From Castellaniella sp044508625 (GTDB lineage: Bacteria > Pseudomonadota > Gammaproteobacteria > Burkholderiales > Burkholderiaceae_B): DNA of 64,000 nucleotides. Positions 16,195-24,218 of the stretch are shown in pieces. The DNA is taken from NCBI GenBank assembly GCA_044508625.1, contig JBIQHJ010000004.1, positions 67,217-131,216 of the forward strand, in the 5' to 3' direction. Made by a program: the position numbers and the translations under genes. Position 1 is the stretch's first letter, and every line of letters begins with the position of its first letter. Under the pieces are notes generated by a model. It made no database searches, was not told the DNA's origin, and saw nothing but the letters and a program-made list of their open reading frames with translations.

Positions 16195-17658
16195 CTACCC
16201 TGGGATTGTAGCCGCGCGCGCCAGGGCCTGTTCCAGCAGGCCGGGCAGCCGCGGGTCGGACATCTGCGAGACATTGAAGCGCATCATCCGCCCGGCGGAC
16301 TGCGCGAGGCTGAAGACATTGCCCGGCGCCAGCACCAGGCCCTCGCCCAGCGCCCGGCGCGCCATGGCCGTGGCGTCCACGCCCTCGGGCAGCCGGCACC
16401 ACAGGAACATGCCGCCGCGCGGCACCAGCCAGGGCGTGATGCCCAGGCGGGCGAGCAGATCGGCCGCGCGGTGCATGGATTGCGCCAGGCGCAGGCGCAG
16501 GGACTCGGTGTGGCGCCGGTAGGTGCCGTCGCCCAGCATGGACAGGACCAGGGCCTGCGACAGGCCGGCGCCCGAGAACGCCGTGGCGATGCGCAGGTCC
16601 GCCAGCGCCTCGATCCAGTCCGGCCGCGCGGCGATGTGGCCGCAGCGCGCCGAGGCGGACAGGGTCTTTGAGAAACTGCCGACCTGCACCACGCGATCGA
16701 GCCCGTCGAAGGCCGCCAGGCGCGCGGTCGGGACGGCCTCGAAATCGGCGAAGATGTCGTCCTCGACGATCACCAGGTCGTGCGCCTGGGCGAGTTTCAG
16801 CAGGCGGTGGGCCGTGATCGGCGACAGGGTGGCGCCGGTCGGGTTGTGCAGGCCGGAATTGGTGAGGTAGAGGCGCGGCGAGTGCTCGGCGAGCACCTGG
16901 GCGAATCGTTCCAGGTCGGGGCCCTCGGGCGTGTAGGGGACGCTGACCGCCTTGGCCTGGTGCGCGCGCAGCAGGGCGAGGAAATTGAAATAGCAGGGGT
17001 CGTCCACCAGGATGGTGTCCCCGGGCTTGAGCAGGAAACGGCACAGCAGGTCCATGGCCTGGGTGCCCGAATCGGTCAGCAGGATCTGCTCGGGGCGCGT
17101 GTCGGCGCCGCGCTCTCGCAGGCGCTGGGCCAGGCGCTGGCGCAGGCCCGGCAGGCCCAGCGGCGGCGCGTAATCGATGAGGGCGGGGGCCGGCATGCGG
17201 GCCGCGGCGCGCAGGGCGCGGCGCACGGCGTCCAGCGGCATCCATTCGGCGGGCAGCCAGCCGCAGCCCGGCTTGAGCGAGCGGGCGCCGGTCTCGAGGG
17301 ATTGCCGCGAGACCCACAGCGGGTCGACCTCGCGGTCGAGCCGCGGGCCGATGTCGGCGAGGGTCAGCGGCGCGAGGTGGCCGGCCACGTAGAATCCCGA
17401 TCCGGGACGCGAGCGGATCGTGCCGTCGGCCGCCAGCCGGTCGTAGGCCTCGACCACCGTGGATTTCGAGACCTGGAGGCTGCCGGCCATGGCGCGCAGC
17501 GAGGGCAGGCGCGCGCCGGGGACGAGCCGGCGCGCCGCGATGCCCTGGCGCACCGCCTGGATCACGCGCTCGGTCTGCCCGGGCGGGGCGGGATGCCCGG
17601 GGGGCGCGGGATGCCCCGGCGGGGCGGGTAGGCTGGCGTCGGGGAGGTCCATGCTCAT
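16195..17658 (-). CDS. MocR-type regulator (GntR helix-turn-helix fused to aminotransferase fold)
   Basis: A 487-residue fusion: an N-terminal GntR winged helix (VPGARLPSLRAMAGSLQVSKSTVVEAYDRL, within residues ~30-80; quoted in part) and a C-terminal class I aminotransferase fold. The PLP lysine is predicted at Lys331 in SFSKTL, with NPTGATLSP and VEDDIFADFE before it. Family members sense PLP, amino acids or related amines and control the divergent neighbour. Residues 10-27 contain PPGHPAP repeats from a tandem DNA duplication. It diverges from an EamA exporter 117 bp away, so exporter control in response to an amino compound is likely. Confidence 0.93.
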   Translation of the reverse strand: MSMDLPDASLPAPPGHPAPPGHPAPPGQTERVIQAVRQGIAARRLVPGARLPSLRAMAGSLQVSKSTVVEAYDRLAADGTIRSRPGSGFYVAGHLAPLTLADIGPRLDREVDPLWVSRQSLETGARSLKPGCGWLPAEWMPLDAVRRALRAAARMPAPALIDYAPPLGLPGLRQRLAQRLRERGADTRPEQILLTDSGTQAMDLLCRFLLKPGDTILVDDPCYFNFLALLRAHQAKAVSVPYTPEGPDLERFAQVLAEHSPRLYLTNSGLHNPTGATLSPITAHRLLKLAQAHDLVIVEDDIFADFEAVPTARLAAFDGLDRVVQVGSFSKTLSASARCGHIAARPDWIEALADLRIATAFSGAGLSQALVLSMLGDGTYRRHTESLRLRLAQSMHRAADLLARLGITPWLVPRGGMFLWCRLPEGVDATAMARRALGEGLVLAPGNVFSLAQSAGRMMRFNVSQMSDPRLPGLLEQALARAATIPG

Positions 17659-17676
17659 CCGTATGGGTTTTTATAT

Positions 17677-17709
17677 CAGTACAGTTCCGCAATACCGTAC
17701 TGACTGTAT
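17677..17709. promoter_or_regulatory. candidate MocR operator
   Basis: Between the MocR regulator and the EamA exporter lies CAGTAC (17677-17682) and its inverted partner GTACTG (17697-17702), followed by ACTGTAT (17703-17709). CAGTACAGT-type words arranged as repeats are typical of MocR/GntR binding sites. The site is 19 bp from the MocR start and about 70 bp from the exporter start, so it could control both. Inferred from symmetry and context only. Confidence 0.5.
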
Positions 17710-17775
17710 CTGGAAAACCGCCGCCTGTCGAGCGATGATGATCCCGCGGCCATCCGGCCGCGCAGGCGGGATCGA

Positions 17776-18666
17776 ATGGAATCGACGATGGATGAAACGA
17801 CCAGGGGCTGGCTCAACGGATTCGTGGGCGTGGCGATCTTCAGCGGCTCGCTGCCGGCCACGCGGGTGGCGGTGCTGGGCTTCGACCCGATCTTCGTGAC
17901 GGTGGCGCGCGCAGCCGTCGCCGGCCTGCTCGCGCTGGCGCTCCTGCTGGCGCTGCGCGTGCCGCGGCCCCGCGGCGGCGACCTGCGGACGCTGTTCCTC
18001 GTCGCCCTGGGAATCGTGGTGGGCTTTCCGCTGTTTTCCGCCATGGCCCTGCGGACCATCACCTCGGCCCATTCCCTGGTCTTCGTCGGCCTGCTGCCCC
18101 TGGCGACCGCGGTGTTCGGCACCCTGCTCGGCGGCGAGCGCCCCTCGCCGGCCTTCTGGGGCTTCGCGCTCCTGGGCGCGGCCGGCGTGGCCGGCTTCGC
18201 CCTCAGCCAGGACCTGTCGGTGTCCCTCGGGGCCGACCTGATGATGCTGGCCGCCATCGTCACCTGCGCCTTCGGCTACGCCGAGGGCGGCCGGCTCTCG
18301 CGGCGCCTGGGAGGCTGGCAGGTGATCTGCTGGGTGCTGGTGGTGTCGCTGCCCTTCAGCCTGCCCCTGTGTTTCGCCCTGCAGCCGGCGTCGTGGACGG
18401 GCATCGGCTGGCCCGCCTGGCTCGGCCTGGCCTACGTCGCCGTGTTCAGCATGCTGGTGGGATTCATGTTCTGGTATCGCGGCCTGGCCCTGGGAGGCAT
18501 CGCCGCGGTCGGCCAGCTCCAGCTCCTCCAGCCTTTCATGGGCCTGCTGCTGGCGGCTGTGCTGCTGGGCGAGGCGGTCACCTGGCCGATGCTGGCGGCG
18601 ACGGTGCTGGTCGTGGGCTGCGTGGCGGGGGCCAAGCGGTATTCCGCAGTCGCGCCTCCCGCTTGA
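17776..18666 (+). CDS. EamA/DMT-family transporter controlled by adjacent MocR
   Basis: A 296-residue inner-membrane exporter with ten hydrophobic helices in two EamA repeats (FVGVAIFSGSLPATRVAVLG at the start; FMGLLLAAVLLGEAVTW in the second repeat). It is unlike the exporter pair near the left edge, so it is a separate family member. Two in-frame starts exist, ATG 17776 and ATG 17788; neither has a strong ribosome site. Divergent pairing with a PLP-binding MocR regulator suggests an amino acid or amine as cargo, which is an inference. Confidence 0.9.
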   Translation: MESTMDETTRGWLNGFVGVAIFSGSLPATRVAVLGFDPIFVTVARAAVAGLLALALLLALRVPRPRGGDLRTLFLVALGIVVGFPLFSAMALRTITSAHSLVFVGLLPLATAVFGTLLGGERPSPAFWGFALLGAAGVAGFALSQDLSVSLGADLMMLAAIVTCAFGYAEGGRLSRRLGGWQVICWVLVVSLPFSLPLCFALQPASWTGIGWPAWLGLAYVAVFSMLVGFMFWYRGLALGGIAAVGQLQLLQPFMGLLLAAVLLGEAVTWPMLAATVLVVGCVAGAKRYSAVAPPA

Positions 18667-18711
18667 CGGGCATCAAGCCGGCCGCGGCGCGGCCTGGGTA
18701 GAATGCCGGCC

Positions 18712-19101
18712 ATGAAAACGGGCTGGCGTGCGCGTGGCATCCATTGGCTCCTGATCCTGGGCATCTGGTTCCAGAGCCTGGGGCCGGCGTTCGCCCATCC
18801 CTCGCCGGCGGCCGGGCTCGAGGGCCTGCAGTTCTTTGCCTGCACGCCGGCCGGCATGGTGGCCATGGACCTGCCGGCCGGCGACCCGGACCCAGACCCG
18901 GCCAGCCTGCACCGGTCCGGCCATTGCCCCTTGTGCGCGACGACGCCGGCCTTGCCGGCGCTCGCCGGCTCGGGCGCCGTCCTGCCGGCCGCCCCCTGGG
19001 CGCAGCCCCTGCTGCCGGCCGCCGCCCCGATGGCCGGCGCGCACCGGATCACGGCCTGGACACGGCCGCCGGTGCGCAGCCCCCCGCATCGTTGCCGCTG
19101 A
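18712..19101 (+). CDS. DUF2946 family small secreted protein, copper-associated
   Basis: About 129 residues with a signal peptide ending GPAFA (MKTGWRARGIHWLLILGIW at the start) and the motif HCPLCAT in the middle. DUF2946 proteins carry such His/Cys motifs and usually lie next to copper-type TonB receptors; that is the case here, with the receptor 88 bp downstream. A role in periplasmic copper binding is likely but unproved. An ATG three codons upstream (18703) is also possible. Confidence 0.75.
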   Translation: MKTGWRARGIHWLLILGIWFQSLGPAFAHPSPAAGLEGLQFFACTPAGMVAMDLPAGDPDPDPASLHRSGHCPLCATTPALPALAGSGAVLPAAPWAQPLLPAAAPMAGAHRITAWTRPPVRSPPHRCR

Positions 19102-19189
19102 ATCCCTGATTTCGCCGCTCCGCGAGCGCCCCGGCCTGGCCGAGGGCGGCGCCGGATGCCGTCCAGACATTCCGCACAACGAGTCTCGC

Positions 19190-21214
19190 ATGAAAAACCA
19201 AACCTCATGGGTGTCCGCAATCCCCGGCGCCCTGCTCTCGATCGGCCTGACGCAGGCCGCGCATGCCCAGCCCGTCCGCATCCTCGAGCCGGTCGTCGTG
19301 ACCGCCCCCGCATCGGACGAGCCGCTGGCGGTCCGCACCGATCCCAAGGCCCCGCGCCAGCCCGTGCCCGCGCACGACGGCGCGGATTTCCTGAAGAACA
19401 TCCCGGGCTTTTCCGTGATCCGCAAGGGCGGCACCGATGGCGATCCCGTGTTCCGCGGCTTTTCCGGCTCGCGGCTCGGGATCCTGCTCGACGGCCAGGA
19501 GATCTACGGCGGCTGCGGCGGGCGGATGGACCCGCCGACGGCCTATGTGTATCCCGAGTCCTATGATCGCGTCACCGTGCTGAAAGGACCGCAGAGCGTG
19601 CGCCATGGCGCCGGCCAGTCCGCCGGCGTGGTGCTGTTCGAGCGCGAGGTCCGGCGCATGCCGGAATTCGGCTGGCGCGCCGATGGTAGCCTGACGCTGG
19701 GCAGCTTCGGGCGCAATGACCAGATGGCCGACGTCCTCGTCGGCGGCCCGCAGGCGTACGTCCGGGCCGGAGGCACGCGGGCCCAGGCCGACGACTACGA
19801 GGACGGCGACGGCCGCCGCATCCACTCGGAATACCTGCGCTGGAGCAGCCACGCCGCGGTCGGCCTGACGCCGGACGACCATACGCGCATCGAGCTGTCG
19901 GCCGCGCTGAGCGACGGCCGCGCCGCCTACGCCGACCGCGGCATGGATGGCTCGAAGTTCAAGCGCGAAAACGTTTCGCTGATGTTCGAGAAAAAGCGCA
20001 TCGGCGGCCTGGTGGACGAGATCGAGGCCCGCGTCTACCAGAACTATGTCGATCACGTGATGGACAACTACACCCTGCGCTCGGCCCGGCCGGGGATGTA
20101 CAGCGCCATGAACCCCGACCGCAAGACCATCGGGGGCCGCGTGAGCGCGACCCTGCGGCCGGCCGAGTCCTGGGACCTGGTCCTGGGGGCGGACGCCAAG
20201 CGCGACGTGCATCGCGGGCGCGGCGCCATGATGCAGGCCGACGCGGCCGCCGCCGACGCCGCCTACCGCGCGGCGCCGCGCGTGGAGGACATGCGCTTCG
20301 AGCAGCGCGGCGTGTTCATGGAGAGCACCTGGCACGCCAGCGAGGCGAGCCGCCTGGTGGGCGGCCTGCGATTCGACTGGCACGAGGCCGTGGACGCGCG
20401 GGCGCCGGCGGCCTCCGCCACCGCCGGCAGCCGGGACACGCGCACGCTCCCCAGCGGCTTCCTGCGCCACGAGCGCGACTTCGGCACGGGCGGCACCTGG
20501 TACGCCGGCATCGGCCATTCCGAGCGTTTCCCGGACTACTGGGAACGCATGAAGGCCAGCCCGGACGGCGGCAACAGCGCCTTTCTCTCGACCCGGCCCG
20601 AAAAGACCACGCAGCTCGACGTGGGCGCGAGCTGGCGCGACGGCCCCCTGGCCCTGTCGGCCTCCGCCTTCTACGGGCGGATCGAGGACTACATCCTCAT
20701 CAACTGGGACCTGGGCCAGACGCGCAACGTGGATGCGACCGTCCTGGGCGGCGAGCTCGACGCCTCCTGGCGGTTCTCGCCGGCATGGCAGGGGGTGGCC
20801 AGCCTGGCCTACGTCCGCGGCGAGAACCGGACCGACGGCAAGCCGCTCGCGCAGCAGCCGCCGCTGGAGGCGCGCCTGGGCCTGAACTATGCGCAAGGGG
20901 ACTATTCCGCCGGGGTGCTGTGGCGGATCGCCGCCTCGCAGAACCGCTACGACAAGGGCTCCGGGAACATCGTCTCCAATGGCAAGGACATCGGCCCGAG
21001 CGCCGGCTTCGGCGTGCTGTCGCTCAATGCCGGCTGGCGGCCGAACAAGGCCGTCCTGCTCACCGCCGGCGTGGACAACGTCCTGGACAAGACCTACGCC
21101 GAGCACTTGTCGAAGACCGGCGCCTCCATCGGGACGGACCTCTTTCCCACCGACACCCGGATCAACGAGCCGGGGCGGGTCTTTTGGCTGAAGGCGCAGA
21201 TCGCGCTCGAGTGA
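19190..21214 (+). CDS. oprC: TonB-dependent copper receptor (OprC-like)
   Basis: A 674-residue outer-membrane receptor. The signal peptide ends AAHA; the plug domain carries the stretch QEIYGGCGGRMDPPTAYVYP that marks OprC/NosA-type copper receptors, then SYDRVTVLKGPQSV. The C-terminal strand ends INEPGRVFWLKAQIALE, the expected barrel end with a nearly terminal aromatic pattern. It would import copper for copper enzymes, which fits a denitrifier (nitrous-oxide reductase needs copper; that gene is not in the window). The gene follows a DUF2946 partner. The frame is open upstream, but only ATG 19190 gives a signal peptide. Confidence 0.88.
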   Translation: MKNQTSWVSAIPGALLSIGLTQAAHAQPVRILEPVVVTAPASDEPLAVRTDPKAPRQPVPAHDGADFLKNIPGFSVIRKGGTDGDPVFRGFSGSRLGILLDGQEIYGGCGGRMDPPTAYVYPESYDRVTVLKGPQSVRHGAGQSAGVVLFEREVRRMPEFGWRADGSLTLGSFGRNDQMADVLVGGPQAYVRAGGTRAQADDYEDGDGRRIHSEYLRWSSHAAVGLTPDDHTRIELSAALSDGRAAYADRGMDGSKFKRENVSLMFEKKRIGGLVDEIEARVYQNYVDHVMDNYTLRSARPGMYSAMNPDRKTIGGRVSATLRPAESWDLVLGADAKRDVHRGRGAMMQADAAAADAAYRAAPRVEDMRFEQRGVFMESTWHASEASRLVGGLRFDWHEAVDARAPAASATAGSRDTRTLPSGFLRHERDFGTGGTWYAGIGHSERFPDYWERMKASPDGGNSAFLSTRPEKTTQLDVGASWRDGPLALSASAFYGRIEDYILINWDLGQTRNVDATVLGGELDASWRFSPAWQGVASLAYVRGENRTDGKPLAQQPPLEARLGLNYAQGDYSAGVLWRIAASQNRYDKGSGNIVSNGKDIGPSAGFGVLSLNAGWRPNKAVLLTAGVDNVLDKTYAEHLSKTGASIGTDLFPTDTRINEPGRVFWLKAQIALE

Positions 21215-21224
21215 GCGCGCGGAC

Positions 21225-21253
21225 GGCGGGGGGAGGGGGCCGGACCCCCCGCC
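21225..21253. terminator. bidirectional terminator-like stem between convergent genes
   Basis: GGCGGGGGG (21225-21233) pairs with CCCCCCGCC (21245-21253) in the 51-bp gap between the convergent receptor and ovoA genes. The nine-base-pair GC stem has no flanking T-run, but position and strength fit a shared terminator. Confidence 0.55.
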
Positions 21254-21265
21254 GATCCCCCGCCT

Positions 21266-23503
21266 TCAGTCGGGCAGGCGCTCCCAGATCGTGGCCTCGG
21301 ACAGCGTGTGCTGGAACTTGCGCCGCGTCTCGCGGATCACGAAAGGCAGCTCGAGCGGCCCGGCGACCAGGCGGAAATGCCGGCCGAGGTGGTCTTTCAG
21401 GCCGTCCAGCGTGGTGTAGTTCTCGGCGTCCTTCTTGAATCCGCCGATCCAGGCCGCGCGCGGCGTGTGCTCCTCGAGCCAGGTGTAGGGCGAGGTGATC
21501 ATCAGCAGGCCGCCGGGCACGATGCGCGTGTGGATCTGGTCGAGGAACTTGGCCGGATCGTACAGGCGGTCGATCAGGTTGGCCGCCAGCACCAGGTCGT
21601 AGTCCGTGAACTGGGTCTTGAGATTGCAGGCGTCGCCCTGGTAGAACTCGACGCGGCACACCGTGTCCTCGAGGCCGAGCTCGGCAAGCGAGCGCGCCTT
21701 GTACGACACCAGCTCGCCCTCGTCGGCCAGCGTGTAGCGTAGCTGGCCGGTCTGGATGAGCTGCACGCCCTGGCTGATGAAGCGCGCCGAGAAATCCACG
21801 CCCGTCACCGAGTCGAAGGCGCGCGCCAGCTCGAAGGCCGCGCGGCCCGAGGCGCAGCCCAGGTCCAGGGCGCGGCGGCGCGGCCGCCCGCCCATGGCCT
21901 CGATCGCCATGGCCGCCACCGTGCGCGGGAAGTTCGGCACGCCGAAATACTCGTCGCCGTAGTGGAACTCGGCGTACTCGGACATCAGCTTGTCGGTTTC
22001 ATAGTAGCCGCTGGGCGCGACCGCCGGCGCGTGCGACACCACGTAGCGGAAGCCCGCGTGCTGGAAGAAATGCCGCCGGAAGGCGTAGCGCGAGGCGCGC
22101 ACCGCCTCGTTGCCGCAGGAGATCCAGGAACCGCCCTTGATCAGGTTGTGGCGGCCGTCGAAGGTCGGCGTCGTGAAATCGTCGTAGATCGGGTGGACGT
22201 CGAAGCCGTCGAAGGGGTAGGTGGGCGTCTCGGTCCATTGCCAGACGTTGCCCACCACGTCGTACCAGTCGCCATGCCGCCAGGTGTCCACCGGGCAGGA
22301 CGAGGCGCCGTGATCCAGGTGGAGGTTGGCGCGCGCCGGCTCGTCGCCGATGTCCGACAGGCCAGCCGCGTCGTACAGCCGGTACCACTCGTCCTCGGTG
22401 GGCAGGCGCACGGGCTGCCCGGTTTCCGAGGCCTTCCAGTTGCAGAACGCCTTGGCCTCGTGATAGTTGACCTCCACCGGCCAGGCCCAGGGCATCGGGA
22501 TCTCCTCGGTCATCAGCCGCAGGGCCCAGCCCTGGGTCTTCTTGACCCAGAACGTCGGATGCTGCGCCTGGCTGAACGACAGCCACTCGCGCCCCTCCTC
22601 GGCCCAATTGTGGTGGTTGAGATAGCCGCCGGCCTCGACGAAGGCCAGGAACTCGGCATTGCTGACCAGATGGCGGCTGGCCTGGAAATCCTCGACCTCC
22701 GCCACGTGGCGGCCGTATTCGTTGTCCCAGCCGTATTGCGGCGAATCGTAGGGCTTGCCCACCGACACCGTGCCGCCGGCGACGGGCACCAGCGCATTTT
22801 CCGGGGCGGGCGTCGCGGCGTCGGCCGCCGGCCTCCAGGCGGCCGCGGGGCGCACGTGGCGCAGCTCGTGCTGGCGGATCAGCACCGAGGAGGTCTCGAG
22901 GTGGATGCGCTCGTGCTCGATCCCCATGATGATCGCCCACCAGGGGTTGGCCCAGTCGATCGGCGATTGCAGGGGCGCGTGGTCGATCAGGTCCAGGACC
23001 AGGGCGCGCACCCGGTCGCGGTAGGCCCGCACCTCGGCCACCGTCGGCCAGTCGTAGTGCGTGTCGTCCAGGTCGTCCCAGCTCATCTCGTCGACGCCCA
23101 CGGCGAACATCGACTCGAGGCGATGGTCGAGGCGGCGGTCGATCATCCGCGTGAGCAGCAGCTTGTTGACGAAGAAGGTCGCGGTGTGGCCGAAATAGAA
23201 GATCAGCGGGTGGCGCAGCGCGATCGGCTTGATCGTGTAGGCCTCCTCGGAGGCCAGGCACTCGAACAGCGACTCGTAGCGGTCGAAGGTATCCAGGAAA
23301 TAATGCCGGATCGTGGCCCGCAGCCTGCCGACGTCGGGATCGGCGAGGTCGGGCGTGCGCGAGAAGATCGACGGGCGCGCCGCCTCGAGGTCGGCGGCGG
23401 GGGCGGGGGTCGTGGGGGTGACGATCGAAGACATGGCGTGTCCGTGTGAGTGTCCGTGGGCTGCGGTCATGGTCCGCAGGCGCCGGTCATATCCTTTAAG
23501 CAT
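21266..23503 (-). CDS. ovoA: OvoA: 5-histidylcysteine sulfoxide synthase fused to methyltransferase
   Basis: A 745-residue ovothiol-biosynthesis enzyme. Domain order: DinB-like four-helix domain (residues ~50-230) with the iron-binding HxxxHxE motif HERIHLE (His197, His201, Glu203); FGE/sulfatase-modifying-type domain (~245-510, with VRLPTEDEWYRLYDAAG and GGSWISCGNEAVRASRY); and a SAM methyltransferase (~515-745, LDLGCASGRAAFELA). It joins cysteine to C5 of histidine with O2 and later N-methylates the mercaptohistidine. ATG 23503 has AGGA eight bases upstream. The residues before the family core include a His-rich HGHSHGH, possibly metal-binding. No ovoB lyase gene is nearby. A repeated 160-bp leader lies just upstream. 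Confidence 0.95.
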   Translation of the reverse strand: MLKGYDRRLRTMTAAHGHSHGHAMSSIVTPTTPAPAADLEAARPSIFSRTPDLADPDVGRLRATIRHYFLDTFDRYESLFECLASEEAYTIKPIALRHPLIFYFGHTATFFVNKLLLTRMIDRRLDHRLESMFAVGVDEMSWDDLDDTHYDWPTVAEVRAYRDRVRALVLDLIDHAPLQSPIDWANPWWAIIMGIEHERIHLETSSVLIRQHELRHVRPAAAWRPAADAATPAPENALVPVAGGTVSVGKPYDSPQYGWDNEYGRHVAEVEDFQASRHLVSNAEFLAFVEAGGYLNHHNWAEEGREWLSFSQAQHPTFWVKKTQGWALRLMTEEIPMPWAWPVEVNYHEAKAFCNWKASETGQPVRLPTEDEWYRLYDAAGLSDIGDEPARANLHLDHGASSCPVDTWRHGDWYDVVGNVWQWTETPTYPFDGFDVHPIYDDFTTPTFDGRHNLIKGGSWISCGNEAVRASRYAFRRHFFQHAGFRYVVSHAPAVAPSGYYETDKLMSEYAEFHYGDEYFGVPNFPRTVAAMAIEAMGGRPRRRALDLGCASGRAAFELARAFDSVTGVDFSARFISQGVQLIQTGQLRYTLADEGELVSYKARSLAELGLEDTVCRVEFYQGDACNLKTQFTDYDLVLAANLIDRLYDPAKFLDQIHTRIVPGGLLMITSPYTWLEEHTPRAAWIGGFKKDAENYTTLDGLKDHLGRHFRLVAGPLELPFVIRETRRKFQHTLSEATIWERLPD

Positions 23504-23517
23504 CGGTTATATCCTGT

Positions 23518-23550
23518 TTAGGGTACACCTGTCGGCGCCGCGGGCGCCAT
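23518..23550 (-). other. possible 10-codon upstream reading frame before ovoA
   Basis: Within the repeated leader, ATG 23550 opens a 10-residue frame (MAPAAPTGVP) ending in TAA 14 bases before the ovoA start. In the second copy of the leader the same ATG (56202) is the start of the flavin oxidoreductase, with the same CCAGGAG ribosome site. So ovoA carries a stub where the other locus has a full gene. Whether it is translated is unknown. Confidence 0.4.
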
Positions 23551-23710
23551 GGGGGCTCCTGGTGTGGTCTGCCGGCTTGCCCGTCGTCTGCTGCGTGGCG
23601 GGTGCGGCCGCTTTCCATATGTGTCCGTATGTGTGTGTGCGCGCATGGGATGCCGGCCGCGCGCCTGGCGTTCCCGCTCCATGATACGCCGCGCGGCAGG
23701 ATGAATGAAC
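23548..23710 (-). repeat. dispersed 160-bp noncoding element, copy 1 (ovoA leader)
   Basis: This segment closely matches 56200-56358 in the same orientation. On the minus strand it holds TTCATT, a 17-bp spacer and TATCAT (a passable sigma-70 promoter), then a ~130-nt leader with two GCCGGC words that could pair with each other, and ends CCAGGAGCCCCC-ATG. The copies differ by a 4-bp indel in a CA/TG-rich tract, so conservation is not protein coding. It is best read as a shared promoter plus structured 5' leader. Confidence 0.75.
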
Positions 23711-23954
23711 GTGGCCGATCGCTCTCCTTCTATGAACACGCCCTGGATTTGCGGGGCATCGGATGTTTGCACCGCCTTGGTTTCGGAGGGTACCTCAGTC
23801 GGACGAGTGTGTGCCCGCGCGTCTCGTTTGGTTGGTTTTCTTGTCCATTCGAGCCATATTGGTTTAATATAAATAACCCAATCTATCAATATGGTTTCGT
23901 GTGATTTGCGAATCATCTTGTCTTGAGTATCCATGCTGGAAATCCCGTGATTTC

Positions 23955-23968
23955 TTGATAAATATCAT
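23955..23968 (+). promoter_or_regulatory. FNR/Anr-type box upstream of the PDH-like operon
   Basis: TTGAT-AAAT-ATCAT matches nine of ten defined bases of the FNR consensus TTGAT-N4-ATCAA. Its centre is 23961.5. A weak -10 (TATCAC, 23989-23994) lies where a class II FNR promoter would put it, giving a start near 24001; it may also act on the promoter at 24051-24079 from about 124 bp upstream. Supports oxygen-limited expression of the cluster. Confidence 0.6.
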
Positions 23969-24050
23969 GTAAATCAAGTGGTAGACTCTATCACTATCTT
24001 CCAGGCTGAGGTGTTTGGTGGCTATTTAGATCAACCAAATAAAACCTATG

Positions 24051-24079
24051 TTGACGATTGGTCCATAAAGGCCTATCAT
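24051..24079 (+). promoter_or_regulatory. sigma-70-like promoter with ATTGGT half-site in the spacer
   Basis: TTGACG (24051-24056), a 17-bp spacer and TATCAT (24074-24079). The spacer begins with ATTGGT (24057-24062), the half-site of PdhR/FadR-type GntR regulators; a second one lies at 24111-24116 inside AAATTGGTATGG. The regulator encoded at 43132-43806 is the obvious candidate to bind here. Leader to the E1 alpha start is about 130 nt. Confidence 0.55.
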
Positions 24080-24218
24080 TAGCCCAGCCGATTTGAAATT
24101 TTCCATGTAAATTGGTATGGAAGTTGGCGCGTTTTTGGCTCCTCTTGGACCTGTTTGAAATGTGCTGCGCGCTGCCGGCAGACGGGCAGTGGGAAAGTTT
24201 TTGGAGACGAATCCGGAA

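Larger units (their letters stand above)
23711..24218. other. AT-rich intergenic control region of the catabolic cluster
   Basis: About 500 bp without a credible gene between the ovoA leader and E1 alpha. From ~23830 to ~24170 it is visibly AT-richer than the rest of the window, a possible transfer boundary. It contains the inverted repeat CCATATTG (23854-23861) / CAATATGG (23887-23894), an FNR-like box, three ATTGGT words (23858, 24057, 24111) and a sigma-70-like promoter listed separately. Confidence 0.6.

Noticed and set aside
15314..17692. Single 792-codon minus-strand frame spanning ung and part of MocR
   Set aside because: Only its last 279 codons (ung) are real. The upstream part is an out-of-frame reading of the MocR gene.
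23518..23934. 138-codon protein on the minus strand in the ovoA leader region
   Set aside because: The similar segment at 56200-56358 contains indels that shift the frame, so the conserved sequence is not translated.
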